From the NCBI GenBank assembly GCA_022821965.1, contig JAJECN010000020.1, positions 124,001 through 188,000 on the forward strand: DNA of 64,000 nucleotides, written 5' to 3'. This document shows, piece after piece, positions 52,700-61,192 of this stretch. The notes under the pieces are model-generated. The model did not search any database. It worked only from the letters and a program-made list of their open reading frames with translations, and was not told the DNA's origin. Both the position numbers and the translations under genes were made by a program. Each line of letters opens with the position of its first letter. Position 1 is the stretch's first letter. Origin of the DNA: Candidatus Poribacteria bacterium (GTDB lineage Bacteria; Poribacteria; WGA-4E; WGA-3G).

Positions 52700-54487
52700 A
52701 TGCGTGAACCCAATCAACCTGAAGATTACGAACAGCGCCTACGCCATTCGACCGCGCATATCATGGCGTATGCTGTACAACAACTATTTCCAGATGGCGA
52801 ACGTACCGTTAAACTCGCGATCGGACCGCCGATTGAAAACGAGTTCTATTACGATATGGAGGTGCCACGTCCGATTACACCCGACGACTTCCCCGAAATC
52901 GAAAAGCACATGAAGGCGATGATTAGATCCAATGTGCCTTTTGAACACGAAACCTGGACCTACGACGATGCCCGTGAATGGTTCGGTGAACGAGACCAAA
53001 AATTCAAACTCGAATTAATAGACGGAATCTCTGACCGGGAAGTCAGTGCGAGCGATGAGGGTGTTGCTGACGAAGGTGTTTCTATCTATCACAACGGCGA
53101 TTTCACAGACCTTTGTAAGGGACCGCACGTTGAAAAAACAAGCGAATGCCGGTATTTCAAACTGCTCCGCGTTTCTGGAGCCTATTGGCGCGGTGATAGC
53201 AATCGCGAGCAGTTGCAACGAATTTACGGCACCGCATGGGAGACCAAAGCCGACCTTCAGGCATACTTAACACAACGCGAAGAAGCCGCCAAACGCGACC
53301 ATCGCAAACTCGGTCGCGAGTTAGAACTCTTTCAGATGCATCCCGAATCTCCGGGCAGCGCATTTTGGCTCCCCAAAGGCGCATTTATCTATAATCTATT
53401 GTCTGAAAAGGTACGGAAACTCTATCTCAGTGAGGGATATCAAGAGGTGCGGACACCTCTCATCTACGATAGTAGTCTCTGGGAAACTTCTGGGCATTGG
53501 GAACACTATAAAGACGACATGTTCCTCGTCGAAAGCGATGATGGCGGATCGGTGAGTGCGCTCAAACCGATGAACTGTCCGGCGCACATGTTGATTTATA
53601 AAAGTGCACGCCACAGTTACCGAGACCTGCCCTACCGGCTACACGACCAAGGGGTGTTGCATCGCAACGAAGCCACAGGCACCTTGACTGGCTTATCGCG
53701 TGTTCGCCAGATGTGTCAGGATGATGCACACAATTTCGTCACGGAAGATCAGATTGCGGATGAATACGAGCGCATTCTTGGACTCTTCCAACGGATTTAT
53801 GGCACTTTCGATTTACCGTTCCGGTGTGATTTGAGTACACGGAACCCGGATAAATTCATGGGCGATGTGGAGGTCTGGAATCGCGCGGAAACAATCCTTG
53901 AGGATGTGTTGAAGAACAATCAGGTTGAGCACACTATTGATCCCGGCGAGGCGGCGTTCTACGGTCCTAAACTCGATTTTCAGGTGCGGGATTCACTGAA
54001 TCGCGATGTGCAGTGTGCCACCGTGCAACTCGATTTCCAGTTGCCCGAACGGTTTGATCTCACCTATGTCGCCCCGGACGGGTCTGAAAAACGTCCTGTG
54101 GTTATCCATCGCGCGATTTGTGGGAGTTTTGAGCGGTTCATCGCTATGCTGATTGAACATTATGCGGGTGCGTTTCCGACGTGGCTCTCTCCCATCCAAT
54201 GTGTTGTGATGACGATTAGCCAACGCTTCGTTGACTACGGCAAAGAGGTCGAGCAGCTGCTGTTGCAAAAAGGGTGTCGTGTTGCGTTGGATAACAGCGA
54301 TGATAAGATTGGTGCTAAGATTCGTCAAGCCCGTTTGCAGCGTGTTCCGTATATGTTAATTATTGGTGGACGCGAGGAGGAGAGTCGCACCGTCAGCGTT
54401 CGTAGTCGAGATGAAGGCGACATCGGTGCGATGGCACTTGATACCTTCGTTGACAAAATCGTTCAGGAAGCCGACTTGGATTTTTAA
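52700..54487 (+). CDS. thrS: Threonyl-tRNA synthetase, lacking the TGS domain
   Basis: A 595-residue ThrRS. Residues ~1-180 are the editing domain, with HSTAH (16-20) and CKGPH (about 138-142). The catalytic core follows: MNCPAHM (zinc Cys), HRNEATGTLTGLSRVRQM (motif 2), DDAHNF (zinc His), HRAICGSFERFIAML (motif 3). The anticodon-binding domain is at the C-terminus (VRSRDEGDIGAM). The usual N-terminal TGS (N1) domain of ~60 residues is absent: the protein begins directly at the editing domain, and the upstream bases encode nothing similar. No clear ribosome-binding site precedes the ATG. Confidence 0.95.
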   Translation: MREPNQPEDYEQRLRHSTAHIMAYAVQQLFPDGERTVKLAIGPPIENEFYYDMEVPRPITPDDFPEIEKHMKAMIRSNVPFEHETWTYDDAREWFGERDQKFKLELIDGISDREVSASDEGVADEGVSIYHNGDFTDLCKGPHVEKTSECRYFKLLRVSGAYWRGDSNREQLQRIYGTAWETKADLQAYLTQREEAAKRDHRKLGRELELFQMHPESPGSAFWLPKGAFIYNLLSEKVRKLYLSEGYQEVRTPLIYDSSLWETSGHWEHYKDDMFLVESDDGGSVSALKPMNCPAHMLIYKSARHSYRDLPYRLHDQGVLHRNEATGTLTGLSRVRQMCQDDAHNFVTEDQIADEYERILGLFQRIYGTFDLPFRCDLSTRNPDKFMGDVEVWNRAETILEDVLKNNQVEHTIDPGEAAFYGPKLDFQVRDSLNRDVQCATVQLDFQLPERFDLTYVAPDGSEKRPVVIHRAICGSFERFIAMLIEHYAGAFPTWLSPIQCVVMTISQRFVDYGKEVEQLLLQKGCRVALDNSDDKIGAKIRQARLQRVPYMLIIGGREEESRTVSVRSRDEGDIGAMALDTFVDKIVQEADLDF

Positions 54488-54489
54488 TT

Positions 54490-54600
54490 GGCAATCAGCC
54501 ATCAGCAGTCAGCGATTAGAAAGAGAACTTTGTGGTAGTTATCGTAACATTCCTACCATACTGTGCCCTACTGACAGCCGAATGCTGATGGCTGAGAGCC
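54490..54600. repeat. Heptamer hairpin repeat, copy E
   Basis: Left arm GGCAATCAGCCATCAGCAGT and right arm CTGATGGCTGAGAGCC are inverted copies, with inner arms GGTAG and CTACC around the centre. It sits between thrS and an LpoB-like gene. Confidence 0.6.
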
Positions 54601-54625
54601 ATTCGCAAAAAGGAGCATTTCTAAA

Positions 54626-55258
54626 ATGTATAAAATTTTGACAGTCAAGCCTATCGTTTGTGGCTTTACAATTTGCGCTGTCCTCATCGGAATAATAGTT
54701 TTTAGCGGTTGCAGTTCTTCTAAACAAGTTACCCGTGTTGCTGCCGACACCACGATTGATCTGTCTGGACGTTGGAACGATACGGATTCGCGTATGGTGG
54801 CAGAAGGGATTATTGGTGATTGCTTGAACCACCCATGGATCAATGACCACGGTATAAGCACTGGGGGCAAACCGGTCGTAATTGTGGGAGGCATCCGTAA
54901 TAAGAGTATGGAGCATATCCCCGTCGCCACATTTATAACCGATATTGAACGCGCCTTTATTAATTCTGGGAAGGTTCGCACTGTATCAAGTTCAAGTGAA
55001 CGTAGTGAGATTCGCGAAGAACGTGCCGACCAAGGGGAATTCGCTGCACTCGAAACCGTTAAACGGATGGGGCGCGAACTCGGTGCCGATTACATGATGA
55101 CGGGTGAAATCAATACGATTGAGGACCGTGAGGGAGGCGATCAGGTCGTCTTCTATCAGACAGATCTTACGTTGACGAATATTGAGACTAACGAGAAGGT
55201 CTGGATTGGTCAGAAGGAAATCAAGAAGTTTATCGGACGAGGCAAGTTTAAGATGTAG
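54626..55258 (+). CDS. LpoB-like penicillin-binding-protein activator lipoprotein
   Basis: A 210-residue lipoprotein (lipobox FSGC, Cys29). The LpoB-family fold is shown by TTIDLSGRWNDTDSRMVAEG, then KPVVIVGGIRNKSMEHI, LGADYMMTGEI and YQTDLTLTNIETNEKVW. In Enterobacteriaceae LpoB activates PBP1B from the outer membrane; related lipoproteins occur widely. AAAAAGGAG precedes the ATG. The next gene is a COG3014-type protein, the usual neighbour. Confidence 0.84.
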   Translation: MYKILTVKPIVCGFTICAVLIGIIVFSGCSSSKQVTRVAADTTIDLSGRWNDTDSRMVAEGIIGDCLNHPWINDHGISTGGKPVVIVGGIRNKSMEHIPVATFITDIERAFINSGKVRTVSSSSERSEIREERADQGEFAALETVKRMGRELGADYMMTGEINTIEDREGGDQVVFYQTDLTLTNIETNEKVWIGQKEIKKFIGRGKFKM

Positions 55259-55264
55259 GACCTT

Positions 55265-55345
55265 CGCGATACATCTGTTTGGGCGGGCCCAGACGCTTGT
55301 CCTATTGACGCACATTGTTTGGGCGGGTCTCCGTGCCTGCCCACT
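55265..55345. repeat. Short GC-rich repeat, TTTGGGCGGG pair
   Basis: Two TTTGGGCGGG(C/T)C copies about 39 bases apart (starting 55279 and 55318) in the gap between the two lipoprotein genes. The second is followed by CTGCCC, able to pair with GGGCGG. A dispersed intergenic type of repeat. Confidence 0.4.
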
Positions 55346-55373
55346 GTTATTCATTTTAAATCTACGGAGACCA

Positions 55374-56708
55374 ATGATTAAAACACTCGTCTTTCTTCTT
55401 GTCATCTCTCTGATGATTGGGTGTGGTGGCTATAAGTTTCAAGAAGTCATAGAACCATTAGAGAGCGGACAACCAGAGAGTGCCTACGCCTACCTTCAGA
55501 AACACGCACCGAAAACGCCGGATATCCCATACCAGTTTGAATTGGGGTTGGTCGCCCATTATGCCAACCATTTTGCGGAAAGCAATGCAGCACTCGACAT
55601 AGCTGGAGATATTGCAGAGGACCGTTATACGAAAAGTGTTTCAAAAGAGTTAGGTTCCTTGGTCACATCCGACAAATTACGTCCTTATTCTGGTACGCAG
55701 TATGAACGGCTGTTAAGCCACTATTATCGTGCACTCAATTATGTCTACCAAGGTCAGTTAGATGGCGCATTGGTGGAGTGCCGCCGTGCCACGAATCTCA
55801 TTAACTATTTCAAGGGCGAGGACGAGACGTACGATTTCTTCGGAACAGGTTTTCTGGCGTACCTTTCTGGCATGTTATTTGAAGCCGCTGGTGAGTGGAA
55901 TGATGCCTTGATTTCTTACAAGCAAGCCGCCGAGTACTATAAAAACGCCTCGGAGAAAACCCGTGTGGAAACACCTAAAGACCTCGGGAATGCTCTGGTC
56001 CGATTAACACGCAGACTTGGGTTTACTGATGAGTTTAAGCGTTACCAGCAACAATATGGCAAATCTCCACCACGTCCTGAAAATACCGGCGAGTTGGTTC
56101 TCTTTTATGAAAGTGGTTACGTCCCAGCTAAAAGTGAGGACTCTTTGACATTTCCGATTCTGAAAAAAGACGATGTGGAAGATGAAAAGTTTGTTCCTAC
56201 GCTGATAGGGCGCCAAGGAATGGTTTTCGAGGATGTTGAATTGGAATATCTCTTACGCGTTGCGATTCCCACAATTAACTCCTATCGTCCACGCTTCTCA
56301 GGGATTGAGGTCGCTGTTGGAGGGGTGAAAGCGGGTGGCGCGCTTGTAGAGGATGTGGAAACCATCGCAATAGAAACCTTCAATGCGCAACGTCCTATCA
56401 TTCTCCTCCGCACGTTAGGACGTGCCTTAGGAAAATACCTGATCTACCGAAAGGCGAACAAGGAAAATGAAGCTTTGGGGCTGCTCGTAAACCTTGCTGG
56501 GGTTGTGACAGAGCAGGCGGATACGCGTTCATGGCGCACGCTGCCGAATCAGATTTTTATGGTGCGGCTGCCGCTCCCCGCAGGTACGCATACACTCAAA
56601 CTCTCGTTTTTAGATGCAAATGGACGGGTCCGCGGGAGTCAGTCCGTGCCGGATATAAAAATTAATGCAAATCGGATAACCTTTTTGAACCACCGAACTT
56701 ATGAATGA
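55374..56708 (+). CDS. COG3014-family TPR-like lipoprotein
   Basis: A 444-residue protein starting at the ATG preceded by CGGAGA. A lipoprotein signal ends MIGC (Cys17). The N-terminal half is helical TPR-like (YERLLSHYYRALNYVYQGQL; GEWNDALISYKQAAEYYKN); the C-terminal half is beta-rich. This matches the COG3014 family, uncharacterised proteins frequently encoded next to LpoB-type lipoproteins. The pair probably acts in envelope assembly. Confidence 0.78.
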   Translation: MIKTLVFLLVISLMIGCGGYKFQEVIEPLESGQPESAYAYLQKHAPKTPDIPYQFELGLVAHYANHFAESNAALDIAGDIAEDRYTKSVSKELGSLVTSDKLRPYSGTQYERLLSHYYRALNYVYQGQLDGALVECRRATNLINYFKGEDETYDFFGTGFLAYLSGMLFEAAGEWNDALISYKQAAEYYKNASEKTRVETPKDLGNALVRLTRRLGFTDEFKRYQQQYGKSPPRPENTGELVLFYESGYVPAKSEDSLTFPILKKDDVEDEKFVPTLIGRQGMVFEDVELEYLLRVAIPTINSYRPRFSGIEVAVGGVKAGGALVEDVETIAIETFNAQRPIILLRTLGRALGKYLIYRKANKENEALGLLVNLAGVVTEQADTRSWRTLPNQIFMVRLPLPAGTHTLKLSFLDANGRVRGSQSVPDIKINANRITFLNHRTYE

Positions 56709-56738
56709 TCCTCTTTGAATCGTAATTTGGAAAAAAAT

Positions 56739-57899
56739 ATGCAACGGATCTATTTAGATTACAACGCCACAACGCCGCTCCGTACGGAGGTCCGGGACGC
56801 GATGATGCCCTATCTTATGGAGGCATTCGGCAACGGTTCCAGTATTCACGCCTATGGGCGTGAAGCACGCACTGCTATTGATACTGCGCGCGAACAGGTC
56901 GCCGAACTCATTGGTGCCAAAAGTCCCAGCGAGATTGTCTTCACAGGAAGTGGCACCGAGGCAGATAACCACGCCATCAAGGGGCTGACTGAGTTGCAAA
57001 AGAGCCGTGGCGCAGGCAACCATATTGTTACCTCTTCAGTGGAACATCACGCCGTCTTGCATACCTGTCAATATCTGGAACAGCGCGGTTTTGAGGTAAC
57101 CTACCTTCCTGTAGATAGATATGGGCGGATTAATGTTGAGCAGCTGCGTGAGGCAATTCGAGACTCAACAGTGCTGATCTCCATCATGCACGTCAACAAC
57201 GAGAATGGCACCGTCCAGCCGCTTGAAGAAATATGTGAAATTGCTCAGGAACACGAGATTCCTTTTCACACCGATGCCGTGCAATCGGTTGGAAAGTTGG
57301 AGATGAACGTCCAAGCACTCGGCGTGAACCTCCTCGCGTTTTCCGGGCACAAGATTTACGCGCCCAAGGGTATTGGTGTCCTCTACATCCGCCGCGGCAC
57401 GCGATTGGCAAACCTCGTTCACGGTGGTTCGCATGAACGCAACCGACGTGCTGGGTCCGAAAACGTCCCTGCTATCGTGGGGCTTGGTGCTGCCGCTGAT
57501 CTTGCGAAACAGGAGCAGAGCACCTACGCGCAGTATCTCGATTCTTTAACCCAGCAATTGCGCGAAGGACTGGATACACACATTGATCGGTTGCACTACA
57601 ATGGACACCCCGACCACTGCGCACCCGGCACGCTTAACGTCTCCTTTGAAAATGTGGAGGGTGAAAGCCTCATCTTACGCTTGGACATGGAGGGCATCTG
57701 TGTTTCGACCGGTTCGGCGTGTACCTCTGGTTCTATGGAGCCATCGCATGTCCTCGCTGCGCTCGGTTTACCGCCACGTTTAGCACAAGGCACCGTCCGT
57801 TTTTCACTCGGTAGAAACACGACCGAAGCCGAGATTGACGCGGTCATTGCTAAATTGCCGAAGGTCATCCAGCAGATGCGTACTTTGTATAGAGGATAG
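56739..57899 (+). CDS. iscS: Cysteine desulfurase (NifS/IscS family)
   Basis: A 386-residue PLP enzyme delivering sulfur for Fe-S clusters or tRNA thiolation. The start at 56739 gives MQRIYLDYNATTPL. Lys205 (FSGHKIYAPKG) carries PLP; catalytic Cys328 is in STGSACTSGSMEPSHVL. The SGSACTSG loop suits IscS/NifS and not SufS. No iscU or mnmA is adjacent. The next gene starts 5 bases after the stop. Confidence 0.92.
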   Translation: MQRIYLDYNATTPLRTEVRDAMMPYLMEAFGNGSSIHAYGREARTAIDTAREQVAELIGAKSPSEIVFTGSGTEADNHAIKGLTELQKSRGAGNHIVTSSVEHHAVLHTCQYLEQRGFEVTYLPVDRYGRINVEQLREAIRDSTVLISIMHVNNENGTVQPLEEICEIAQEHEIPFHTDAVQSVGKLEMNVQALGVNLLAFSGHKIYAPKGIGVLYIRRGTRLANLVHGGSHERNRRAGSENVPAIVGLGAAADLAKQEQSTYAQYLDSLTQQLREGLDTHIDRLHYNGHPDHCAPGTLNVSFENVEGESLILRLDMEGICVSTGSACTSGSMEPSHVLAALGLPPRLAQGTVRFSLGRNTTEAEIDAVIAKLPKVIQQMRTLYRG

Positions 57900-57903
57900 G
57901 AGA

Positions 57904-58236
57904 ATGAAAAACAAAAAAGTTGAAGTAAAAAAAGACAGTGCCAATTTATTTAAAGATTCAGGACTGCCCAATCCAGAAGAATTCATGAAAGTTCGGTTTG
58001 TCTCAATAATCCGTGACGTCTTAGTAGAACGTGGACTTGGACAAGACGAAGCAGTAGAGACTATGGAGATTAGTGAATCTGAGTTTGCTGCGCTGCGAGA
58101 GGGCAAGTGTGCCGATTTTTCGCTTGATCGCTTGCTTTTACTATTGGAAAAGTTGGGGCTCTACATTGGGTTTGTCCCGCACGAAATACCCGCTGGTGCG
58201 ACCTCTAAAGGGCTTCGCATTTCAACTTCCTTCTAA
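57904..58236 (+). CDS. HTH protein, antitoxin-like, no adjacent toxin
   Basis: A 110-residue protein beginning MKNKKVEVKKDSANLFKDSG. The HTH region (VRFVSIIRDVLVERGLGQDE through FAALREGKCADFSLDRLLLL) matches the XRE/HTH_37 type used by HigA-like antitoxins. It parallels the antitoxin at 58751 block by block (NLFKDSGLPNPEE versus NIFRDLEIPHPEE), so the two are paralogues. The 150 bases between it and the toxin gene hold no second toxin. It starts 5 bases after iscS and may be co-transcribed. Confidence 0.75.
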   Translation: MKNKKVEVKKDSANLFKDSGLPNPEEFMKVRFVSIIRDVLVERGLGQDEAVETMEISESEFAALREGKCADFSLDRLLLLLEKLGLYIGFVPHEIPAGATSKGLRISTSF

Positions 58237-58386
58237 GAGATTTGGAGAAGTAAAAAATCTTGGTTCAAGTCAAGAACGAATGCAAACGAGAAATTTAAGG
58301 CACGTGGCTATTGCCTTGATGAAAAAATAGCATATACTTTTTACATGAGCCAAAATCTTTTAAAGTCGCTACCCATTTGGTAAAAT

Positions 58387-58761
58387 ATGCTTATGCAAGA
58401 AAAGCAGATGAGGCCCGTCGTCTGGGTCGGCGACTCCAAAAAACGGCTTTTAGAATTTCCCGATAACGTCCAAGACAAAATAGGGTATGCCTTAGAACGA
58501 GTGCAAGCACGTGAAACTACTAACAAAATCAAACGCTTGCGTGGTTTTCCGGGGGTGTATGAAATTGTGAGCGATTATGATCGTAATACCTATCGTGGGG
58601 TTTACGCGGCGAACCTTGGCGATAAAATTTATGTCCTACACTGTTTTCAGAAGAAATCAAAATTTGGCATAAAAACGCCGAAGAGGGAAATTGATTTAAT
58701 CCATAGACGCTTAAATATTGCAAAAGAACTTGCCCAGGAGGAAAACAGAAATGGATCATGA
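58387..58761 (+). CDS. higB: RelE/HigB-type toxin
   Basis: A protein of 124 residues from the first ATG, about 117 from the third (58408). MRPVVWVGDSKKRLLEFPDN, then IKRLRGFPGVYEIVSDYDRN and YVLHCFQKKSKFGIKTPKRE, is the Gp49/HigB-like family that cleaves ribosome-bound mRNA. Conserved Lys, Arg and the C-terminal KKS-K-G-I-KTP block are present. The gene ends 11 bases into the HTH antitoxin gene, the toxin-first order of higBA. Confidence 0.85.
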   Translation: MLMQEKQMRPVVWVGDSKKRLLEFPDNVQDKIGYALERVQARETTNKIKRLRGFPGVYEIVSDYDRNTYRGVYAANLGDKIYVLHCFQKKSKFGIKTPKREIDLIHRRLNIAKELAQEENRNGS

Positions 58762-59119
58762 GAAAATTGAATATGAAGTAAGCAGTGGTAACATCTTCAG
58801 AGATTTGGAGATTCCCCATCCAGAGGAGCACCTTGCAAAATGCCATCTCGTTTTTATTATTGAGGACATTATAACCAAACGTCGACTCAGGCGAGGCAAG
58901 GCAGCTAAAATTTTGGGCATCCGTAAATCTGAACTTTCTGACCTTTTGAACGGTCTGTTTCGTGACTTTTCGATGAACGATCTGCTTTCAATGCTTGAAA
59001 AGTTAAACCATGAGATTGAGATCGTTATCCACCAAAGATCTGCTGACCCCTTACCTACAGAATCCCACAGGTCAACTTCTACCGGCAACCTACCAAAAGA
59101 CTCTGTTGTTGGTACTTAA
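58751..59119 (+). CDS. higA: HigA-type HTH antitoxin
   Basis: A 122-residue antitoxin (MDHEKIEYEVSSGNIFRDLE) with an XRE-type HTH: IIEDIITKRRLRRGKAAKIL, then GIRKSELSDLLNGLFRDFSM. It overlaps the end of the toxin gene, so they are co-translated. It would bind the toxin and repress its own promoter. The last residues run to the edge of a MITE-like repeat, so its C-terminus may be altered. Confidence 0.85.
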   Translation: MDHEKIEYEVSSGNIFRDLEIPHPEEHLAKCHLVFIIEDIITKRRLRRGKAAKILGIRKSELSDLLNGLFRDFSMNDLLSMLEKLNHEIEIVIHQRSADPLPTESHRSTSTGNLPKDSVVGT

Positions 59120-59279
59120 TAGGACTTACGCAAGGCGCAATAATGCACGTCGCATTTGGGTGAGTACGCCGCAGAGTTGTGCTACTACGAACCAAACTGC
59201 CTTTGAGAAACACACGTCCTTCAAGGTATGTCTGTTAGTAGGCCAGCGATTTATCACCTGTCTGCGTAAGTTCTGTATA
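59118..59279. mobile_element. MITE-like element with terminal inverted repeats
   Basis: AATAGGACTTACGCA (59118-59132) and TGCGTAAGTTCTGTA (59265-59279) are inverted with 12 of 15 matches, enclosing ~130 bases without a supported gene. TAGGACTTACGCA termini are typical of some IS-derived short elements. It abuts the higA stop. Confidence 0.5.
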
Positions 59280-59295
59280 GTTTAAAAATACGGTT

Positions 59296-59311
59296 GTTCA
59301 TTTTTTGTTCA
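59296..59311 (+). promoter_or_regulatory. Candidate enhancer boxes GTTCA x2 (copy 2)
   Basis: GTTCA (59296-59300) and GTTCA (59307-59311), 11 bases apart (one helical turn), in a T-rich context. The proximal box ends 52 bases before the -24 element. Compare the GTGCA pairs near 51.1 and 61.1 kb. Confidence 0.45.
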
Positions 59312-59362
59312 GCTTACCTCGTTAAACCTGCATATTTCCCTCGAATTCGGCATATTCAACAT

Positions 59363-59378
59363 TGGCACGAAAATTGCT
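59363..59378 (+). promoter_or_regulatory. Sigma-54 (-24/-12) promoter, copy 2
   Basis: TGGCACGAAAATTGCT: GG at 59364-59365, GC at 59376-59377, 10 bases between. A full match to the sigma-54 consensus. The ATG follows 46 bases after the -12 GC, the same distance as for copy 3. Confidence 0.85.
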
Positions 59379-59422
59379 GTTACCTTCATATCAACAGTTT
59401 TACGTTTTGGAGGTAAGGACAA

Positions 59423-60889
59423 ATGAACGGAAAAGCAACCTCACATGCTTTAATGATTGCATTGGTGTTTCACGCTATTATTGCTTTTGTTGTTGGAATC
59501 TATCTGCTCGGACAGACAAGAGAGTTTAAAGATCTAATAGGTATCGAAATCCTCCAACCGAAGGAACGACCGAAGCCTAAGGTAGTGACGTATGTCGTGA
59601 AACCTTCCATTAAACCGACTGTTCCAATGCAAAACACTGTCATTGAACAGATTCAGATGCAGCCCCGTGTGGAGACTATATCTCCTCGCGAGTCTCGGTT
59701 CCAAGGACAGACAGTCCTCAAATTTTCAAGCCAAACCGTTAAAGTAAAGCCACCCACAGATCCGAACGTCCCGAAAGTAAACACCTTGAATCCGAGGGTG
59801 CCAACAGGTGTGATACACGGTGAGGTGTTGATGTTAGATGCTCCTGATGCTTTGGCATTCTCTGCGCCTGTGGTAATAGCCCCTTCTGTTCAAATGAGAA
59901 ACGTCAACCGCGGTATTGCAGGACAGTTGAAAGTCACCCTTGAACGTCCGCCGGGTCTGGCAATGGTTGCGAACGTTGGTGCAGCACCTGACGCGCTTGA
60001 CGATGTCGTTGAAAACGTTACGCTTACCAAGTATATTGTCCCACCGCTACCGAAGGGGGAACCAGGCGGACGCGTGATTGGCAAAGGCAGAGACATCCAA
60101 GGCGTATTTCGTTTTACACGCATCCGACACACACTCTCTGACTGGTGGGCAGATGCTTCTGCACTCAACTCATTGACGCAATGGCTCAATGAACGCACCA
60201 AAATTAAAGCCGATATGAACGTTGAAGGCGGCGCATTGAAACTTACCGATGCCAGCCTCTTCAAAACGCCGCTCGTTTTTATGACCGGACATGACCCAGC
60301 AGTTGTCCGATCTCGCGATCTCCACCGGAAAAATTATGGTGCTGGTAGAATAGATGGCCGTTTCTCTAACAACGAAGCAGCAGGGCTGCGTCGCTATCTC
60401 GTTGAAAAAGGTGGGTTGCTCGTCTTTGACGACTGCGGTGTAGAGGCTCCAGCACAGGCGATGACTCGCCTCTTTCTGGCTCAGATGCGATACATTATGC
60501 CTGAATATCACATTGGGCGGATTTCCAACGATCACGAAGTCTATAATAATTTCTATGGGATGGGCGGACCTCCGATTGGATATGACATCTTCTGGTGGGG
60601 CACACGTCCACCGAAACGGAACTACCTTGAGGGTATTTCCATCGGTGGCAAACTCTCCGTTATCGTTATCCGTCGTGACTACATGTGCTCAATGGAGTCT
60701 ATCAGTCTTCCGGTGCGTAGTGTTCACTATTCACCTGGTGTCTTTCGTTTCATGACTAACGTTGTGGTGTATGCGTTGACGCACGGCTCGATTTCCGACT
60801 ACTCAGGTTATGTCCCAGAGGATTTATTGCTTGACAAGGAACTTCCGACGCGTCCACCTGCTGCCGCGAGGGTTGGTGGTTTTGAGTAG
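59423..60889 (+). CDS. TonB-like N-terminus plus DUF4159 protein, paralogue 1
   Basis: A 488-residue protein. One membrane segment (about 9-30) follows a short cytoplasmic start. Residues ~45-215 are a proline- and valine-rich linker (KPKVVTYVVKPSIKPTVP) like the periplasmic neck of TonB. From about 225, GVFRFTRIRHTLSDWWADAS through AGLRRYLVEKGGLLVFDDCG and the RDYMCSMES region match DUF4159, a domain with a glutamine-amidotransferase-like fold and unknown role. GGAGGTAAGGA precedes the ATG. It is driven by a sigma-54-type promoter. The tandem paralogue at 61193 has the same length. Confidence 0.85.
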   Translation: MNGKATSHALMIALVFHAIIAFVVGIYLLGQTREFKDLIGIEILQPKERPKPKVVTYVVKPSIKPTVPMQNTVIEQIQMQPRVETISPRESRFQGQTVLKFSSQTVKVKPPTDPNVPKVNTLNPRVPTGVIHGEVLMLDAPDALAFSAPVVIAPSVQMRNVNRGIAGQLKVTLERPPGLAMVANVGAAPDALDDVVENVTLTKYIVPPLPKGEPGGRVIGKGRDIQGVFRFTRIRHTLSDWWADASALNSLTQWLNERTKIKADMNVEGGALKLTDASLFKTPLVFMTGHDPAVVRSRDLHRKNYGAGRIDGRFSNNEAAGLRRYLVEKGGLLVFDDCGVEAPAQAMTRLFLAQMRYIMPEYHIGRISNDHEVYNNFYGMGGPPIGYDIFWWGTRPPKRNYLEGISIGGKLSVIVIRRDYMCSMESISLPVRSVHYSPGVFRFMTNVVVYALTHGSISDYSGYVPEDLLLDKELPTRPPAAARVGGFE

Positions 60890-60939
60890 CATCTTTATCT
60901 TCCAGTGCGTCCACGTTTTCTTTGAAGGGGCTAAAAAGT

Positions 60940-60970
60940 AGATTGGGTTGAACGCAGTGAAACCCAATCT
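60940..60970. repeat. Small hairpin repeat (TTGGGTTGAACGCAGTG type)
   Basis: AGATTGGGTT (60940-60949) and AACCCAATCT (60961-60970) form a perfect 10-base stem around GAACGCAGTGA. The same core occurs at 7791-7822. It lies about 50 bases past the stop and could terminate the first DUF4159 gene. Confidence 0.6.
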
Positions 60971-61055
60971 ATGTTCTAATTTTTCTCCTCGCACCGCCCT
61001 CGTCATTCCAAGTTTTTCCTACTCGCTATAATTCCACCGAAGGCAGCCCTTTTTT

Positions 61056-61082
61056 GTGCAGCCTGATGCCCCTTTCCGTGCA
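61056..61082 (+). promoter_or_regulatory. Candidate enhancer boxes GTGCA x2 (copy 3)
   Basis: GTGCA (61056-61060) and GTGCA (61078-61082), 22 bases apart (two helical turns). The proximal box ends 51 bases before the -24 element. CCCCTTTCCGTGCAATTTAA is nearly the same as CCCCTTTTTGTGCAATTCAA of copy 1. Confidence 0.55.
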
Positions 61083-61132
61083 ATTTAACCCGTTTAAGCC
61101 ACGGATTACCGCAGATTCAGCGTTGTTTGCAT

Positions 61133-61148
61133 TGGCACGGAAATTGCT
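61133..61148 (+). promoter_or_regulatory. Sigma-54 (-24/-12) promoter, copy 3
   Basis: TGGCACGGAAATTGCT: GG at 61134-61135, GC at 61146-61147, 10 bases between. A full consensus match. The ATG lies 46 bases after the -12 GC. Confidence 0.88.
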
Positions 61149-61192
61149 TCTACCTCTCTATGAACAATTTTGTTCTTTGGAGGTAAGGAGGA

